From Prorocentrum cordatum (lineage: Eukaryota > Sar > Dinophyceae > Prorocentrales > Prorocentraceae), in NCBI GenBank assembly GCA_963575745.1, contig CAUYUJ010016136.1, positions 185,883 to 249,882 of the forward strand: a DNA stretch of 64,000 bases. Direction: 5' to 3'. Made by a program: the position numbers and the translations under genes. The notes beneath the pieces are model-generated. The model was not told the origin of the DNA. It worked only from the letters and a program-made list of their open reading frames with translations, and made no database searches. Below, piece by piece: positions 1 through 9,440 of this stretch. Within the stretch, counting starts at the first letter, position 1. Every line of letters begins with the position of its first letter.

Positions 1-771
1 TGCCGTCACGCTCGAGATCCACAGCTTCCAAGGCTCCACGGAGACGACGTGCCTGCGGACGCCGACGAACTGCCAGAAGCTGATGGTCACGTGCGGCCCC
101 GACTCGAATGACTTGACCATCTCCCAAGTGGATCGCCAGAACGTTGTCGGGTCGCCAGTCCGCTTCGGCAGCACGCCCAAGATGTCGCCGCGGTCCCTGG
201 TCGGGTCCCTCTCCAACTCAACCACTGTGGGAGCAAATGGCTTCGAATAGTGGAAAGCAACGTGGAAAAAACGGCACGTGGTCGCACCACCGCCATCGCC
301 GAGAGGCACAAGGGCACCAGCAGCACCACCGTCTGCCTCAGCATCGGCGCTCGGAGGGCGAACCACGGAGGTGAAACGCAACACCGAATCGCCGCGAGCC
401 AGAGCGGCCTTCGCCGCCTTCTTGTCCCAGCGGCGCAAGGCTGCGAACGCGCTCCTGACGTGCGCCTCGAGCCTCCGCAGCGGCGCGCCCTCCCCCTCGC
501 AGATGCAGGTCTCGGCCTCGTGGCAGCGTCGGCGGCAAGTGGGGGCCTTGCCAAGGTGGGGGACGTTCTTCATGGTGTACGGTCGGCGCATGTCCTCCCA
601 CTCAGACGCCAACTGGCCAACAGTCTGGCGACACGAGCCGCGAATGCCCTGGCAAGCGTCCGCCGCCACGCACTCTGCGCGCCTCCGATACCGCAGGACT
701 CTGCCAGCATCAACCTTGGGGAGGGCACCAGATACGCAAGCATAGCAATCAATGCCAAGCCGATTCAATGC
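1..771 (-). CDS. Downstream exon of the transposase-like gene, partial at the window edge
   Basis: Minus-strand frame open from an in-frame TAG at 772-774 to the left edge, about 257 codons with no stop. The product looks like real protein and is not low-complexity: it reads ALNRLGIDCYACVSGALPKV near the start, then a Cys-containing stretch with TCRRRCHEAETCICEGEG, and later aromatic-rich segments such as TTFWRSTWEMVKSFESG and TISFWQFVGVRRHVVSVEPW. No domain is recognised. It lies directly downstream of the 1,028-codon frame on the same strand. A GC-AG intron at 772-826 would join the two in frame exactly at the TAG, so I read it as the same gene continuing. The alternative is a separate or decayed frame. 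The 3' end is outside the window. Confidence 0.5.
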
Positions 772-847
772 CTAAGGTCGGCGCGTGCGACTTCCAGGCG
801 AAGCCTCAGTCGGTCCGACATTGGGCATTGGATTGGCTTGGCATTGT
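751..847. repeat. Imperfect inverted repeat spanning the candidate intron
   Basis: Arms 751-781 and 817-847 are 31 nt each with about four mismatches; outer ends AATGCCAAGCC and GGCTTGGCATT. The loop is 35 nt. Both candidate splice sites fall inside the arms, so folding would bring donor and acceptor together. Confidence 0.8.
772..826 (-). other. Candidate 55-nt GC-AG intron
   Basis: On the minus strand the donor reads AAT|GCCCAATG (826) and the acceptor CCTTAG|GCATTG (772). Removing 55 nt (1 mod 3) joins the 1,028-codon frame to the downstream open frame and removes both the first frame's TGA and the TAG that bounds the second. Of the nearby GT/GC donors I checked with this acceptor, only this one restores the frame. 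GC donors are known in dinoflagellates. The splice is inferred and not shown. Confidence 0.45.
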
Positions 848-3800
848 GAAGCTGCAGGCGCATCGATGGCGCCCTCTGGCCTGGACGTCAATGTCGCCCT
901 CGACGGTCGCGGCCGTGTCCACTAAGGCGAACATGTCGTCGCCGCTCTCCTGGTAGGCCAACTTCCTGGCAAGCGAAGCATCATGTACGACCCGTGCAAC
1001 TCTGGTCTCCTCTGCAGCTCCGCGGCGCCGCTGGCGGAGGGCGCTGGCCCTGGCGGCAGCAGCAGCGTCCAAGATCGAAGAAGGTTCATCATGATATCGT
1101 GACCTCCTCAACTCACCGTCGCCCAGTGGGAGGTCCCGTCGGCCGCGGCTCGACGGCAGCAGCCCGATGACCCCGCCAGCGTCGCTCGCGGCCGACGCGG
1201 CAGCAGCTCTTCGGCGCTTCGGGAAGGAACGCATTCCTGCCAGATGCTGATCCCTCGCGAGGGCACCCACCAAACGATACTGCTGAAACTCATCATCGCT
1301 CAACGCTCGGTACTGCTCGGACAGCTCTGCCGCTGACTCCCGCGTGAGAAAGCCACTGCCCCTCATGTGAACAAAAGTTCGCCATGCCCACATCTTGACG
1401 CTATTGCGGCCGCGGGGCGGGCCACCCTCCTGAAGCATGCGCTTGGGGGCAGCCCCCCTCTGGCAGCCAGGTGGCCGCGATGCAGCGGCAACGCCAAAAT
1501 CGGCGGCTGAGTGCGTGGCGAAGTGGGCGCTCACCTCCTCGACGGTCTCCACGTGCGTCCAAACTCTGAAGCGCGCACCCCTCTGGTTCACAGAATGCAT
1601 GCGTTCCACGTCGGCTGTATCCATGTCGATCACCGAGACAGCACCCTTGAGCTCGGCCATGGCAGCGGTTGAACCGAGGCGCCCAGCATAAAAGCTAGCG
1701 AAGTTAGCACTGTACGCATCCAGCAAACAAGGCTTGGTACTTCCAAGCCGCCCCAACATGGTGGCGTCCTTCGAGGCATATAGCAGCGGCATGGGCCAGT
1801 TCCGATTGGACCTGTACACGAGATGGTAAGCAACGGCGCCCATCCTGGAGTACAATCGGTATATGCTCAACCCTGCCGCCTCCGTGCGGCACTGCAGCGG
1901 GTCCCAGGCTCGCGCGTCGAAGATCGCATTGTGCGAACTCGTCAAGATAGAGATCGCATCTGCGTCCTCATGCGCCAACCAGGCCTGGTACGTCCGAGGG
2001 CGGCCTGCCGCCACGTGCTGCTGCTGCTGCTGCTCGAAAGCCGAGCCGCCGGTGTGCAACTGTTTTGTCGCATAGCGGTCCGTCAACACCACCATGGATG
2101 AAGCAACGTACATGTCATCTTCGACTGTGCCACCAAGCATCCACGCGCGGCTGCCCAAGACCCTGGCCGCCTGCTCCTCGCTGAAAGTGTTGCCGTCGTC
2201 CGCGTCGGCCTCATGCTCGCCTGCTGGGTCGCCTGCACCCAGGCCGCCTTGGGGGGGGCCCTCGCCTTCGCCGACGGGCGGCGCGGCTGGGGGGCCATCG
2301 CCCCCACCGCGGGCCCCGCCACCAGGCGGCGGCGGCGCAGGGGCCCCCGCCCGCTTAGGCGCAGGCAGAGCTCGCAAGTACGCCGCCTGGAAAAGACCGT
2401 GGACAGAAGCTGGAAGCCCGACGGTCCTGTGGCTCCGCAACTTGTTGGTCCAGTTCGCCCTGTTCATCACGTCGACCCCGCCAAAAAGGGCGCCGACCCC
2501 ATACCTCCTCATCAGGAAGACTGTGTGTGCTGGCGACCTGCAGCACCCATTGCAATAGTGCTCGACAACCCCATGCTTCCTGATGTCGCCATTGTACAGT
2601 CGTTGGCAGATGGCTCTGCGATACATCAATGTCGGGTCCGTGGGGTCGTCGAAATACATATCCCAGATCTTGCGCCGATGTGTTGTGACGCTTTCGGGGC
2701 AAACGCCGTGCGATATAATGACCTGTTCCTCATGGAGTCGGCGCGCCTCGTGGCGCAGAGCAATCACGTGGTCACCTACGAGGGACATCTGGCAACGAAC
2801 AAGGTGCGCGTCGAATGGCTGGATCGTCTTGTACCCTTGCTCGGCCACCTTCTTCTTCATGTGGGCCCTGCATAACAACAATAACTGCGATCTGAATGGG
2901 TACTGGTAGCCCATCGCCCGCTCACTCCTCAAGTTCCCACTGGCAGCATCGCATCCGACGACGTCCAACTGGCGAGGGAAACGTGTTTCAATGAGCGGGT
3001 CTAGCGGGCTGTCCAGCTGATGCCGCAGCGCGGCATTGATGACGTCACCCTTCGACCCTTCAAGCACAGACAAATGTGTCGGCACTGACCCTCCAACCAA
3101 CAAGTGATGCTCTGACCCATGACTACGTTTCCTGAAAATCATCGCGAAGCCAGCTTTGGTAACGAAGATCTCTCGAGTGCCTGTCGATGCTTCCGTGATG
3201 ACGTCGTCGGTGTATTCGTGCTCCACACGGCATGTGACCTTCATCCTCGTCCCATCGTATTTGCGTTGCCTGATGAAAATGAGTGGTTCGCAAGCGCCTC
3301 CGTCCTGGCCAGGCGCCTGCCTGCAGGCCGCCAGCGTGCCACGAACCAGTCTGTCCACGTGGGCGCGGGCGGCGCAGTGTGCTGCACGGGCCGCGGCGTA
3401 CACCTTGAGGCGGAAATGCGACATGTGCAGCCCCAGTCTGGCCGCCAAGGACGTCGCGCTCTCGAGGACCACGGGCTGGCCGTCGTCGTGGCGCTTGGTC
3501 ACGAGAACGCGGACAACCTTTGCGACGTCGTCAAGCGATGTAGCCGCTGGCGGCCTGGCAGCAGGAGGCAACGGCTGGGCTGCAACCTGCAGCGGGGGCG
3601 GCTGAGCGGCGCCCTGCACCACGGGGTCTTGGCCGTCGGCCACTGCGTCGGGGGGCAGCCCGTTGCCTGGGATATCGTCGGCCCACTCCTCGTCGACGCT
3701 GGCGTGCGCCTCGTCTGAGGGCCCACCCTCAGCAGCAGCAACTGGCGCTGGGATACTCGCAGGGCTCCATTCCTCTCCGCTCAGCCAATCTTCGGATGAA

Positions 3801-3892
3801 TTCATGCAGAGCCGAAACATGTTTGAGAAGAAACGGTTGCGGACCGAATGCAACATCAAACGAGGGCCCCAATGCTCATGCTTGCGCAGCAC
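806..3892 (-). CDS. DDE-like transposase-family protein (dinoflagellate lineage-specific), main exon
   Basis: Uninterrupted frame of 1,028 codons from an ATG at 3,890-3,892. The N-terminus (about 1-150) is acidic/Pro/Ala-rich. A conserved-looking core follows: a Tyr-Asp-Gly-Thr-x-Met-Lys motif near residue 212, Val-Val-Gly-Cys-Asp-x-x-x-Gly-Asn near 313, Cys-x2-His (CRAHMKKK) near 341, and Asp-Val-Glu-Arg-Met-His near 761. A Pro/Gly-rich linker lies between about 510 and 570. The spacing D...D...C-x2-H...E matches the RNase H-fold transposases that carry a C/D(2)H signature between the second Asp and the Glu (established for hAT, MULE and related superfamilies). Assignment to one superfamily is not possible by eye. 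No flanking terminal inverted repeats were found on the right side and the left side is off the window, so it may be an element gene or a domesticated copy. The frame's own stop (806-808) may be bypassed by splicing at 826. Confidence 0.6.
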   Translation of the reverse strand: MLRKHEHWGPRLMLHSVRNRFFSNMFRLCMNSSEDWLSGEEWSPASIPAPVAAAEGGPSDEAHASVDEEWADDIPGNGLPPDAVADGQDPVVQGAAQPPPLQVAAQPLPPAARPPAATSLDDVAKVVRVLVTKRHDDGQPVVLESATSLAARLGLHMSHFRLKVYAAARAAHCAARAHVDRLVRGTLAACRQAPGQDGGACEPLIFIRQRKYDGTRMKVTCRVEHEYTDDVITEASTGTREIFVTKAGFAMIFRKRSHGSEHHLLVGGSVPTHLSVLEGSKGDVINAALRHQLDSPLDPLIETRFPRQLDVVGCDAASGNLRSERAMGYQYPFRSQLLLLCRAHMKKKVAEQGYKTIQPFDAHLVRCQMSLVGDHVIALRHEARRLHEEQVIISHGVCPESVTTHRRKIWDMYFDDPTDPTLMYRRAICQRLYNGDIRKHGVVEHYCNGCCRSPAHTVFLMRRYGVGALFGGVDVMNRANWTNKLRSHRTVGLPASVHGLFQAAYLRALPAPKRAGAPAPPPPGGGARGGGDGPPAAPPVGEGEGPPQGGLGAGDPAGEHEADADDGNTFSEEQAARVLGSRAWMLGGTVEDDMYVASSMVVLTDRYATKQLHTGGSAFEQQQQQHVAAGRPRTYQAWLAHEDADAISILTSSHNAIFDARAWDPLQCRTEAAGLSIYRLYSRMGAVAYHLVYRSNRNWPMPLLYASKDATMLGRLGSTKPCLLDAYSANFASFYAGRLGSTAAMAELKGAVSVIDMDTADVERMHSVNQRGARFRVWTHVETVEEVSAHFATHSAADFGVAAASRPPGCQRGAAPKRMLQEGGPPRGRNSVKMWAWRTFVHMRGSGFLTRESAAELSEQYRALSDDEFQQYRLVGALARDQHLAGMRSFPKRRRAAAASAASDAGGVIGLLPSSRGRRDLPLGDGELRRSRYHDEPSSILDAAAAARASALRQRRRGAAEETRVARVVHDASLARKLAYQESGDDMFALVDTAATVEGDIDVQARGRHRCACSFTMPSQSNAQCRTD

Positions 3893-4564
3893 CCCTCACG
3901 CATTTCGTGACCCATAGCGCGATACACCGTAAGCATATTCATGGGGGGGGCTTGCGAATGCAACTTTTCAGGTGAGGCTAGGGTGACATTGGTACTCAGT
4001 GGGCCCCATACACTCATGGCAAACATGGCGCTTTAGAATCATTCGAAAGACTCGCTTCGAGGCCCCAGCGAAACCGTTGAACCCAATCCCTCCGAGAAGT
4101 GATCAAAAATCCGCCGCCGCCCCCAAGGAAGGGGCAAAACGATGAATGAGAGTTTAGACTGCCCGCGAAAGCGAGCCCTCCGAACGCACAGCTTCGCACG
4201 CACCGCGCGCGCCAGAACACGATCGTTTCTGAATTGGCTGGCTTGCCCGACAAGCTTACTCATATTTTAATGGACCCCATAGGCGGCCAAATGGCGATCA
4301 CGATTTTGAGAAGGCCCAAGGAGGCCCATCAGACCCCCATCGCAGCGAAACCTCACCCGACGCACGGGCCATCAGACCCCCATCGCAAACGGGACGCCGC
4401 CCAGGGCATCAAAACCCATCAAACGCCCTAAGATATCATAGACAGGCTGGAAAGTCTCAACCCTAAAGGGCTTCGACGAAGTCGCTTGTGCTCAGCCCCC
4501 CTGGCCCGTTGAGTGTGCGTGACAAAAGTGAGTTTGAGAGGCACATCGTGCCCGAGCCCGCCGC
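3893..4564. other. Intergenic, no gene seen
   Basis: This stretch lies upstream of the transposase-like gene on its strand. It has no spliced-leader relict and no coding-like frame. The short motif CATCAGACCCCCATCGCA occurs twice (near 4,327 and 4,369). Confidence 0.6.
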
Positions 4565-4774
4565 GTCGTCAAGCTCCTTCAGAAACAAACATAAACATGA
4601 ACTGTTGGCGCTCCACACGGATTTCTTGGATCCGCGCTGGACCCCCCCCCTCCCTGGCGCGCGGAGCGCGCCAAGGGCTGCGCCGGAGGGGGGCCCAGCG
4701 CGGATCCCAGAAATCCGCACGGAGCGCCAAAAGTTTATGCTTATGTGTTTTTTCTTCTTCGAGTCGTCAAGCTC
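4565..4774. mobile_element. Hairpin MITE-like element with 12-bp direct repeats
   Basis: A long inverted repeat (about 4,591-4,648 against 4,690-4,748; shared pieces GGCGCTCC, CGGATTTC, GGATCCGCGCTGG) surrounds a short GC-rich centre. The direct repeat GTCGTCAAGCTC lies on both sides (4,565-4,576 and 4,763-4,774), as expected of a target-site duplication. No coding capacity. Confidence 0.65.
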
Positions 4775-4801
4775 TTTGCCTCCTCGTGCTGCTGCTCGGG
4801 T

Positions 4802-5007
4802 CCCATGTTTTGCCGCCCAGGCTCAAGGGGCCCTGGGACACACAAATAAAGACGCACAAATAACAGGATTCCCAATATTTTCCCATATTTTCTGGGGTTC
4901 TGTCTTCCTCCCCACTGCCCGTGTTTTCCCATCTTTTCTGGGGAATCGACGATTAATTGTGTCTGTGTGTTTTTGTCCCTTCCTGACCCATGTTTTGCCG
5001 CCCAGGC
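4802..5007. mobile_element. SINE-like family A, copy 1, with 21-bp target duplication
   Basis: The element body is 4,823-4,986 (164 bp), starting near GGGGCCCTGGGACACACAAA and ending ...TCCTGA. The flanks 4,802-4,822 and 4,987-5,007 are identical over 21 bp (CCCATGTTTTG...CCCAGGC). Two more copies lie at 5,835-5,995 and 11,213-11,360. A long target duplication on a short non-coding element without terminal inverted repeats points to LINE-driven retroposition. No clear pol III boxes were identified. Confidence 0.75.
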
Positions 5008-5834
5008 GTCGGTGCTGGCTTCGATCGGCAGCTGCGCGCCGAGGACCCCCCCAGGGTCCGAAGCCCCCTGGTGGAGCGCACCGCTCGGGAGGCCTCGGGC
5101 AGCGACGATCGCAGCCCTTCGACGACGAGGTGCCGTGGTGCCTGTGGCACGCCTCTCGGGCCAGCCGCGGCCACGTCATCGTCCTTCTGTACTCACTCCT
5201 CATCAGCCCCTCCCTCCTCCCTGCCTCCCCCCCTTCGTCGAAGTCGTCGTCGCCGTCATCCTGCTTGACCTCCTGCTCTCCCTTATCCTCTTACCGCCTC
5301 CTCTATCTTCCCTCCTGATTTTCCTCTCCCGTCCCTCCTCACGCCTCCTCCCTCCGCCAGCCTCCTCCTGGTGCTCGTACCCGCGGCCCCCGAGGGCTCC
5401 AACACGGACCCCTGGGACGGCGTCCGACACTGTGCGGCGATGCGGGATCCAGACGGCCGCCCGAGAGCGTCTGGGACCAAAGACGGACGACATAGAAAAC
5501 CAGTCTCGACGCCCAGACCCCGTATTGAAGGCCGTGTTGGGACAGCATTGCATTCCTGTTCACTTTGTTGGACGCTCTTGAGACTCAGAAGGCCACACCA
5601 GAAAAGGGTAAATCGGACCTTGCTCTGTACGTCAGCCTCTGTTCCGAGCCCGATCGTGCTCCTGTGAGCCACACGGGGGGCCAACCTGTCCCGACGCCCC
5701 GGCCCCAGGAACAGGGCGTAGGCTGGCGAAGAGCTCCAGCGAGCCCTTCGATGTAGCGCTGCAGCACACACTCACCTCACCATTCAGTGACAGTTCGGGA
5801 CAAGTGTTACCGACCGAGCATGCCCACAACCATT
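5008..5834. other. No gene seen; pyrimidine-rich stretch
   Basis: A CTC/TCC-rich segment covers about 5,205-5,370. The rest is unique sequence without a coding signature; overlapping frames are all short and mutually exclusive. Confidence 0.5.
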
Positions 5835-5995
5835 CTGAAGGGGCCCTGGGACACACAAATAAATACACAAATAACAGGATTCCCTATACGACCCAATATT
5901 TTCTGGGTTTCTGTCTTCCTCCCCACTACCCACATTTTCCCGTATTTTCCTGGGGATCGACGATTGATTGTGTCTGTGTGTATTTTCCCCTCCTG
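5835..5995. mobile_element. SINE-like family A, copy 2
   Basis: Same body as the 4.8-kb copy (GGGGCCCTGGGACACACAAA, two TTTTCC..TTTTCTGGG blocks, GTGTCTGTGTG near the end, TCCTGA terminus). Only a weak flanking direct repeat (CATTC) is visible. Confidence 0.7.
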
Positions 5996-6572
5996 ACATT
6001 CCTTTGCCTGGCGCCAACAATCAAATCGTTGAAGTGCCCCTGCATGTGGAGACCCCGCGGCCAATGCTGTGGCCGGCACCGAGCACCCTCTGCGCAATAC
6101 TGGCCCGTGTCCATGACTGACGTTCCCGACGCGAGGAGGTTGCCAGCATGCTCACGCGGCGGCGTGGCTCGAGCACGGCGCTGCCACGGCCAAGCTTTGG
6201 GGGGGGCACTGGCACACAGCGCAGCCCTTCATTTGAGCACGCTTCCCATACGCTCGTGTACCGAAGGCTGTCAAAATGCCGAGGCTGCATTGCGGTGAGG
6301 CCACGGGCGCCGTGTTACTAATCACTCCACGCCTGGCCGTTGAACTCCTACCACCCAACATGGGCATTGCATCTCTTGAAGAGTGGCTGTGGCTCCATTT
6401 CAGAAAGGCTGGCCCTTCAACATCTGGACGTCGGAGAACCTCCTGAGGGGCACAGAAGTATCGATACATGCCGGTACTCCGCGGCCCTCTCCTGGGCTAC
6501 GCTCTGGTCAACATTTCGAGGCGCATGCCGCCGAGGCGACGCGGGAAGCGCAGCGGGATCGGCACCTCCAAA
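5996..6572. other. No gene seen
   Basis: Unique-looking sequence between a family A and a family C element. No frame has a recognisable product. Confidence 0.5.
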
Positions 6573-6753
6573 TATCGTTTAACCGATCCCCACCAGCACC
6601 AGCGTGGCCTGGGCCACACTGGCCGGTCTACCCCCTAGATGGGGATGTAGGCCGCTCCCCTCGGCTTTCGAGGGGCGTATCCCCAACTGGGGTGGTAGTT
6701 TGGTGGGGGTCTCGAAGGGGATGGGGATAAGAATGGGTATCGGTTAAGCGATA
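6573..6753. mobile_element. MITE family C, full-length copy
   Basis: Terminal inverted repeats TATCGTTTAACCGATC and its near-complement GGTATCGGTTAAGCGATA bound about 180 bp with the family core (GCGTGGCCTGGGCC, CTAGATGGGGATGTAGG, TTTCGAGGGG, ATCCCCAACTGGGGTGG). Other copies: 29,823-29,931, 30,075-30,255, 41,539-41,707, 51,359-51,661 (interrupted). Confidence 0.75.
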
Positions 6754-6912
6754 CCGAACCTCCTTCTCTTGCGCAAGCTCTGTAGGCCACGCTGGCCAGC
6801 AACGCCAGTCGGGGCCGCACGCGGCGGCTGGCTCAGGCGCGAGCACCGAGGAGCGAGCGGGCACGAGCCAAGACAAGGCAAGCACACACCACCACGCCTT
6901 CCTCAATCTTGC

Positions 6913-7073
6913 GGTAGGTTCGTGTCGTGTCGACCGGTGGCGACCCCGCCAGCGGCGTTCAATCGTTCGATGTGGAACGGTTTGGACTTTTCGGAAACGA
7001 CTGATCGTTCAAGGTTGAACGATCCCCGCGGTGTCAGAAACCAACGCCGAAGTCGGCACGACACGAACCTGCC
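6913..7073. mobile_element. Single MITE-like element with 22-bp terminal inverted repeats
   Basis: Starts GGTAGGTTCGTGTCGTGTCG and ends with its near-complement (GCACGACACGAACCTGCC), two mismatches in 22. The interior repeats GTTCAATCGTTCGA/GGTTGAACGAT. A family D copy abuts it on the right. Confidence 0.65.
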
Positions 7074-7074
7074 G

Positions 7075-7230
7075 TACCAACCTCGCGCTTATCCCTATCC
7101 CTGGGATTGACAGGCCAGAAGGCGACGGCAATCTTGGGGATGCGTCCTTGGAAACTGAGGTAATCCTGAAGATCGGCATCGAGAAAGGTGATGCCCATCA
7201 TAGGGATTTGAAGATGCTTCAGGCCAGCAA
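7075..7230. mobile_element. MITE family D, diverged copy
   Basis: Matches the 31-kb and 51.7-kb copies: inverted ends around CCAACCTCGCGCTTATCCCT and its complement, with the core GGCGACGGCAATCTTGGGGAT and GATCGGCATCGAG. Confidence 0.65.
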
Positions 7231-7559
7231 CGATCAGCAACGCGGCAGCGCCAGACCGTGCTGACGAGGATAGGCTCCAGAAGGGCCAAGAGCGGGCACT
7301 TGCACTATTGGCACCTGTAAAAAACAAACGGCGGTCGCAAAATATCGGCCGTGCGCCGTAAACATAGACAGTGTGACGGCGGCGGCGGCACGTGCACGTG
7401 CAGCGCGCGTGCCATGGTCGCGCGCTCCGTGGGATGCCCAGATTTCCAAAGGTGGCCTACATGGGCAGCCGCGGCTCCTCGAACAGTCATATTGACCGGA
7501 GGCATATGCATCGGCGTTCCTTGTGCTCTCTCATGTTCCTCCCCCTCATCCGCATCAGC
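7231..7559. other. No gene seen
   Basis: Spacer between MITE D and a microsatellite block; nothing recognisable on either strand. Confidence 0.5.
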
Positions 7560-7763
7560 GTTCCCGGTGCTCTCTCCTCCTCCTCCTCCTCTTCCTCCTC
7601 CTCCTCCTCCTCCTCACCCTCGCCCTCATCCTCCTCACCGTCGTCATCATCATCATCATCATCAGAATGACCACCACCACCACCATTAGCAACATCAATA
7701 CCATAACCAGCAACGCATCATCATCATCATCATCATCATCATCACCACCACGTCCATCATCAG

Positions 7764-7805
<42 letters not shown>

Positions 7806-7808
7806 CAC

Positions 7809-7848
<40 letters not shown>

Positions 7849-8540
7849 GTCATCATCATCATCATTATCATCACAATCATCATCATCATCATCACCATCA
7901 TCGTCATCACCAATATCATCATCAACATCATCAACAACACCATCAAAACCATCATCGTGATTAACAACGTCCTCGGCACCGCCACCGTCACCGTGATCGC
8001 GATCAACACCAACACCATCGTCGTCAGCAACATCAACATCATAATCAACATCAACATCGTTATCAGCATTAACAACAGCATCATCATCACTCTCATCGTC
8101 ATCACTACCATCAACATCAACGTCATCCTACTCGTCATCTGCAAGAGCAGCAGCATCAGCATCATCACCATCGCCACTAGCACCATCAACAATGTCAGCA
8201 TCATCATTAACACTAGCATCAGCATCAGCATCATCATCAGCATCAGCACCATCACCTCCATCGTCATCATCACCACCGTCATCATCACAACCACCACCAG
8301 CAGCACCAGCATCAGCATAATCATCCACATCAGCATCATCGTCAGCATCAGCATGATCATGATACTGCTCATCGATCAACATCAGTCAGCATCATCATGA
8401 ATATCAGCATCGTCATCATTACTGGCATCTTAATCATCAATCTCTTCATCAGCACCATCATGATCAACAACGTCAGCATCATCATCATCAGCATCATCAT
8501 CTTCCTCCTCATCATCAGCATCATCATCACTATCACCATC

Positions 8541-8583
<43 letters not shown>

Positions 8584-8630
8584 ACAACATCACCTGCATC
8601 ATCATCATCCTTTTCCCCCGTCCCTCCACT
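7560..8630. repeat. About 1 kb of TCC then CAT/ATC microsatellite
   Basis: TCC units run to about 7,640, then imperfect CAT/ATC units with interspersed CAA and CAG triplets. Both strands give long open frames (Met/Ser/Ile/Asp homopolymers); these are repeat products. Confidence 0.95.
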
Positions 8631-9440
8631 GCTCATCTTCCATGCTGCTCCCACTCCTCTTTCCCATCCTTCTGATCCCCCCCTGGTCTCCAGGTCTGCT
8701 TCGACCAAGTGGCCCTTCACCGAACAGAAGGCCGGACTCGATGAAGCCAGACTCCCAGCGCCTGCCCAGCCCTGCAACTTTGCCTCTTCGGTGCTCTCCT
8801 CCGGTGCACGACATTGGATCGCATGATTCCATCACAGCGCATCCAGAGAGCAGGCGCAGCCAGTGACACTGCTCCCGCAACATCAAAACACGCAGAAGGC
8901 ATTCTCAACACCACTCGCGCTCAGCCGTCGCGGCCCCCACGCCTCTTGAGCGACCTTGCGCAAAGCTGCAAGCTATCCGCCAGCATGCCTCGAGGCACTG
9001 GGTGGAACATCATTAGGTCCTTCATTGGAACTGGAGGGCGGTTAATTCACTGCAAGACCCCCAGAGCCGAATCGACGGATCTCTCGGGGTGCGGCCGCGA
9101 GACTTTTACGACGCCTCGGGGGCGGTTCGGAGTGGAAGTTTTCAGCATAGCCTGAGACTGCCCTCTTGGGCCGTCCTGAAGCCATCTTAGGCACCTCTTG
9201 GGCCGTCGTGGACGACCTGGGGGCGGGGGGGTACGCCCACTGGCCAACATCAGCGTCTGAACGATTTTCGCATTCTCAGCTTTTCGGCGACAGAGCGTCC
9301 ATGACGCAGCAAGAGACCCTCAATATCGCCCGAAGGCGGCCACCCACGGGACCCTCTGGACGGCCCCAGGAGGAAACCCGAACTGACAGCTCGAGCCCTT
9401 CTTCTCAAGATGGCTCCGAGACCGCCAGCAGAACCCCCAG
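8631..9440. other. No gene seen
   Basis: Unique sequence after the microsatellite. Competing frames on both strands give no recognised product. Confidence 0.45.

Noticed and set aside
7560-8630. Long Ser/Met/Ile/Asp-rich open frames on both strands
   Set aside because: Translation of CAT/ATC microsatellite; homopolymeric and present in several frames.
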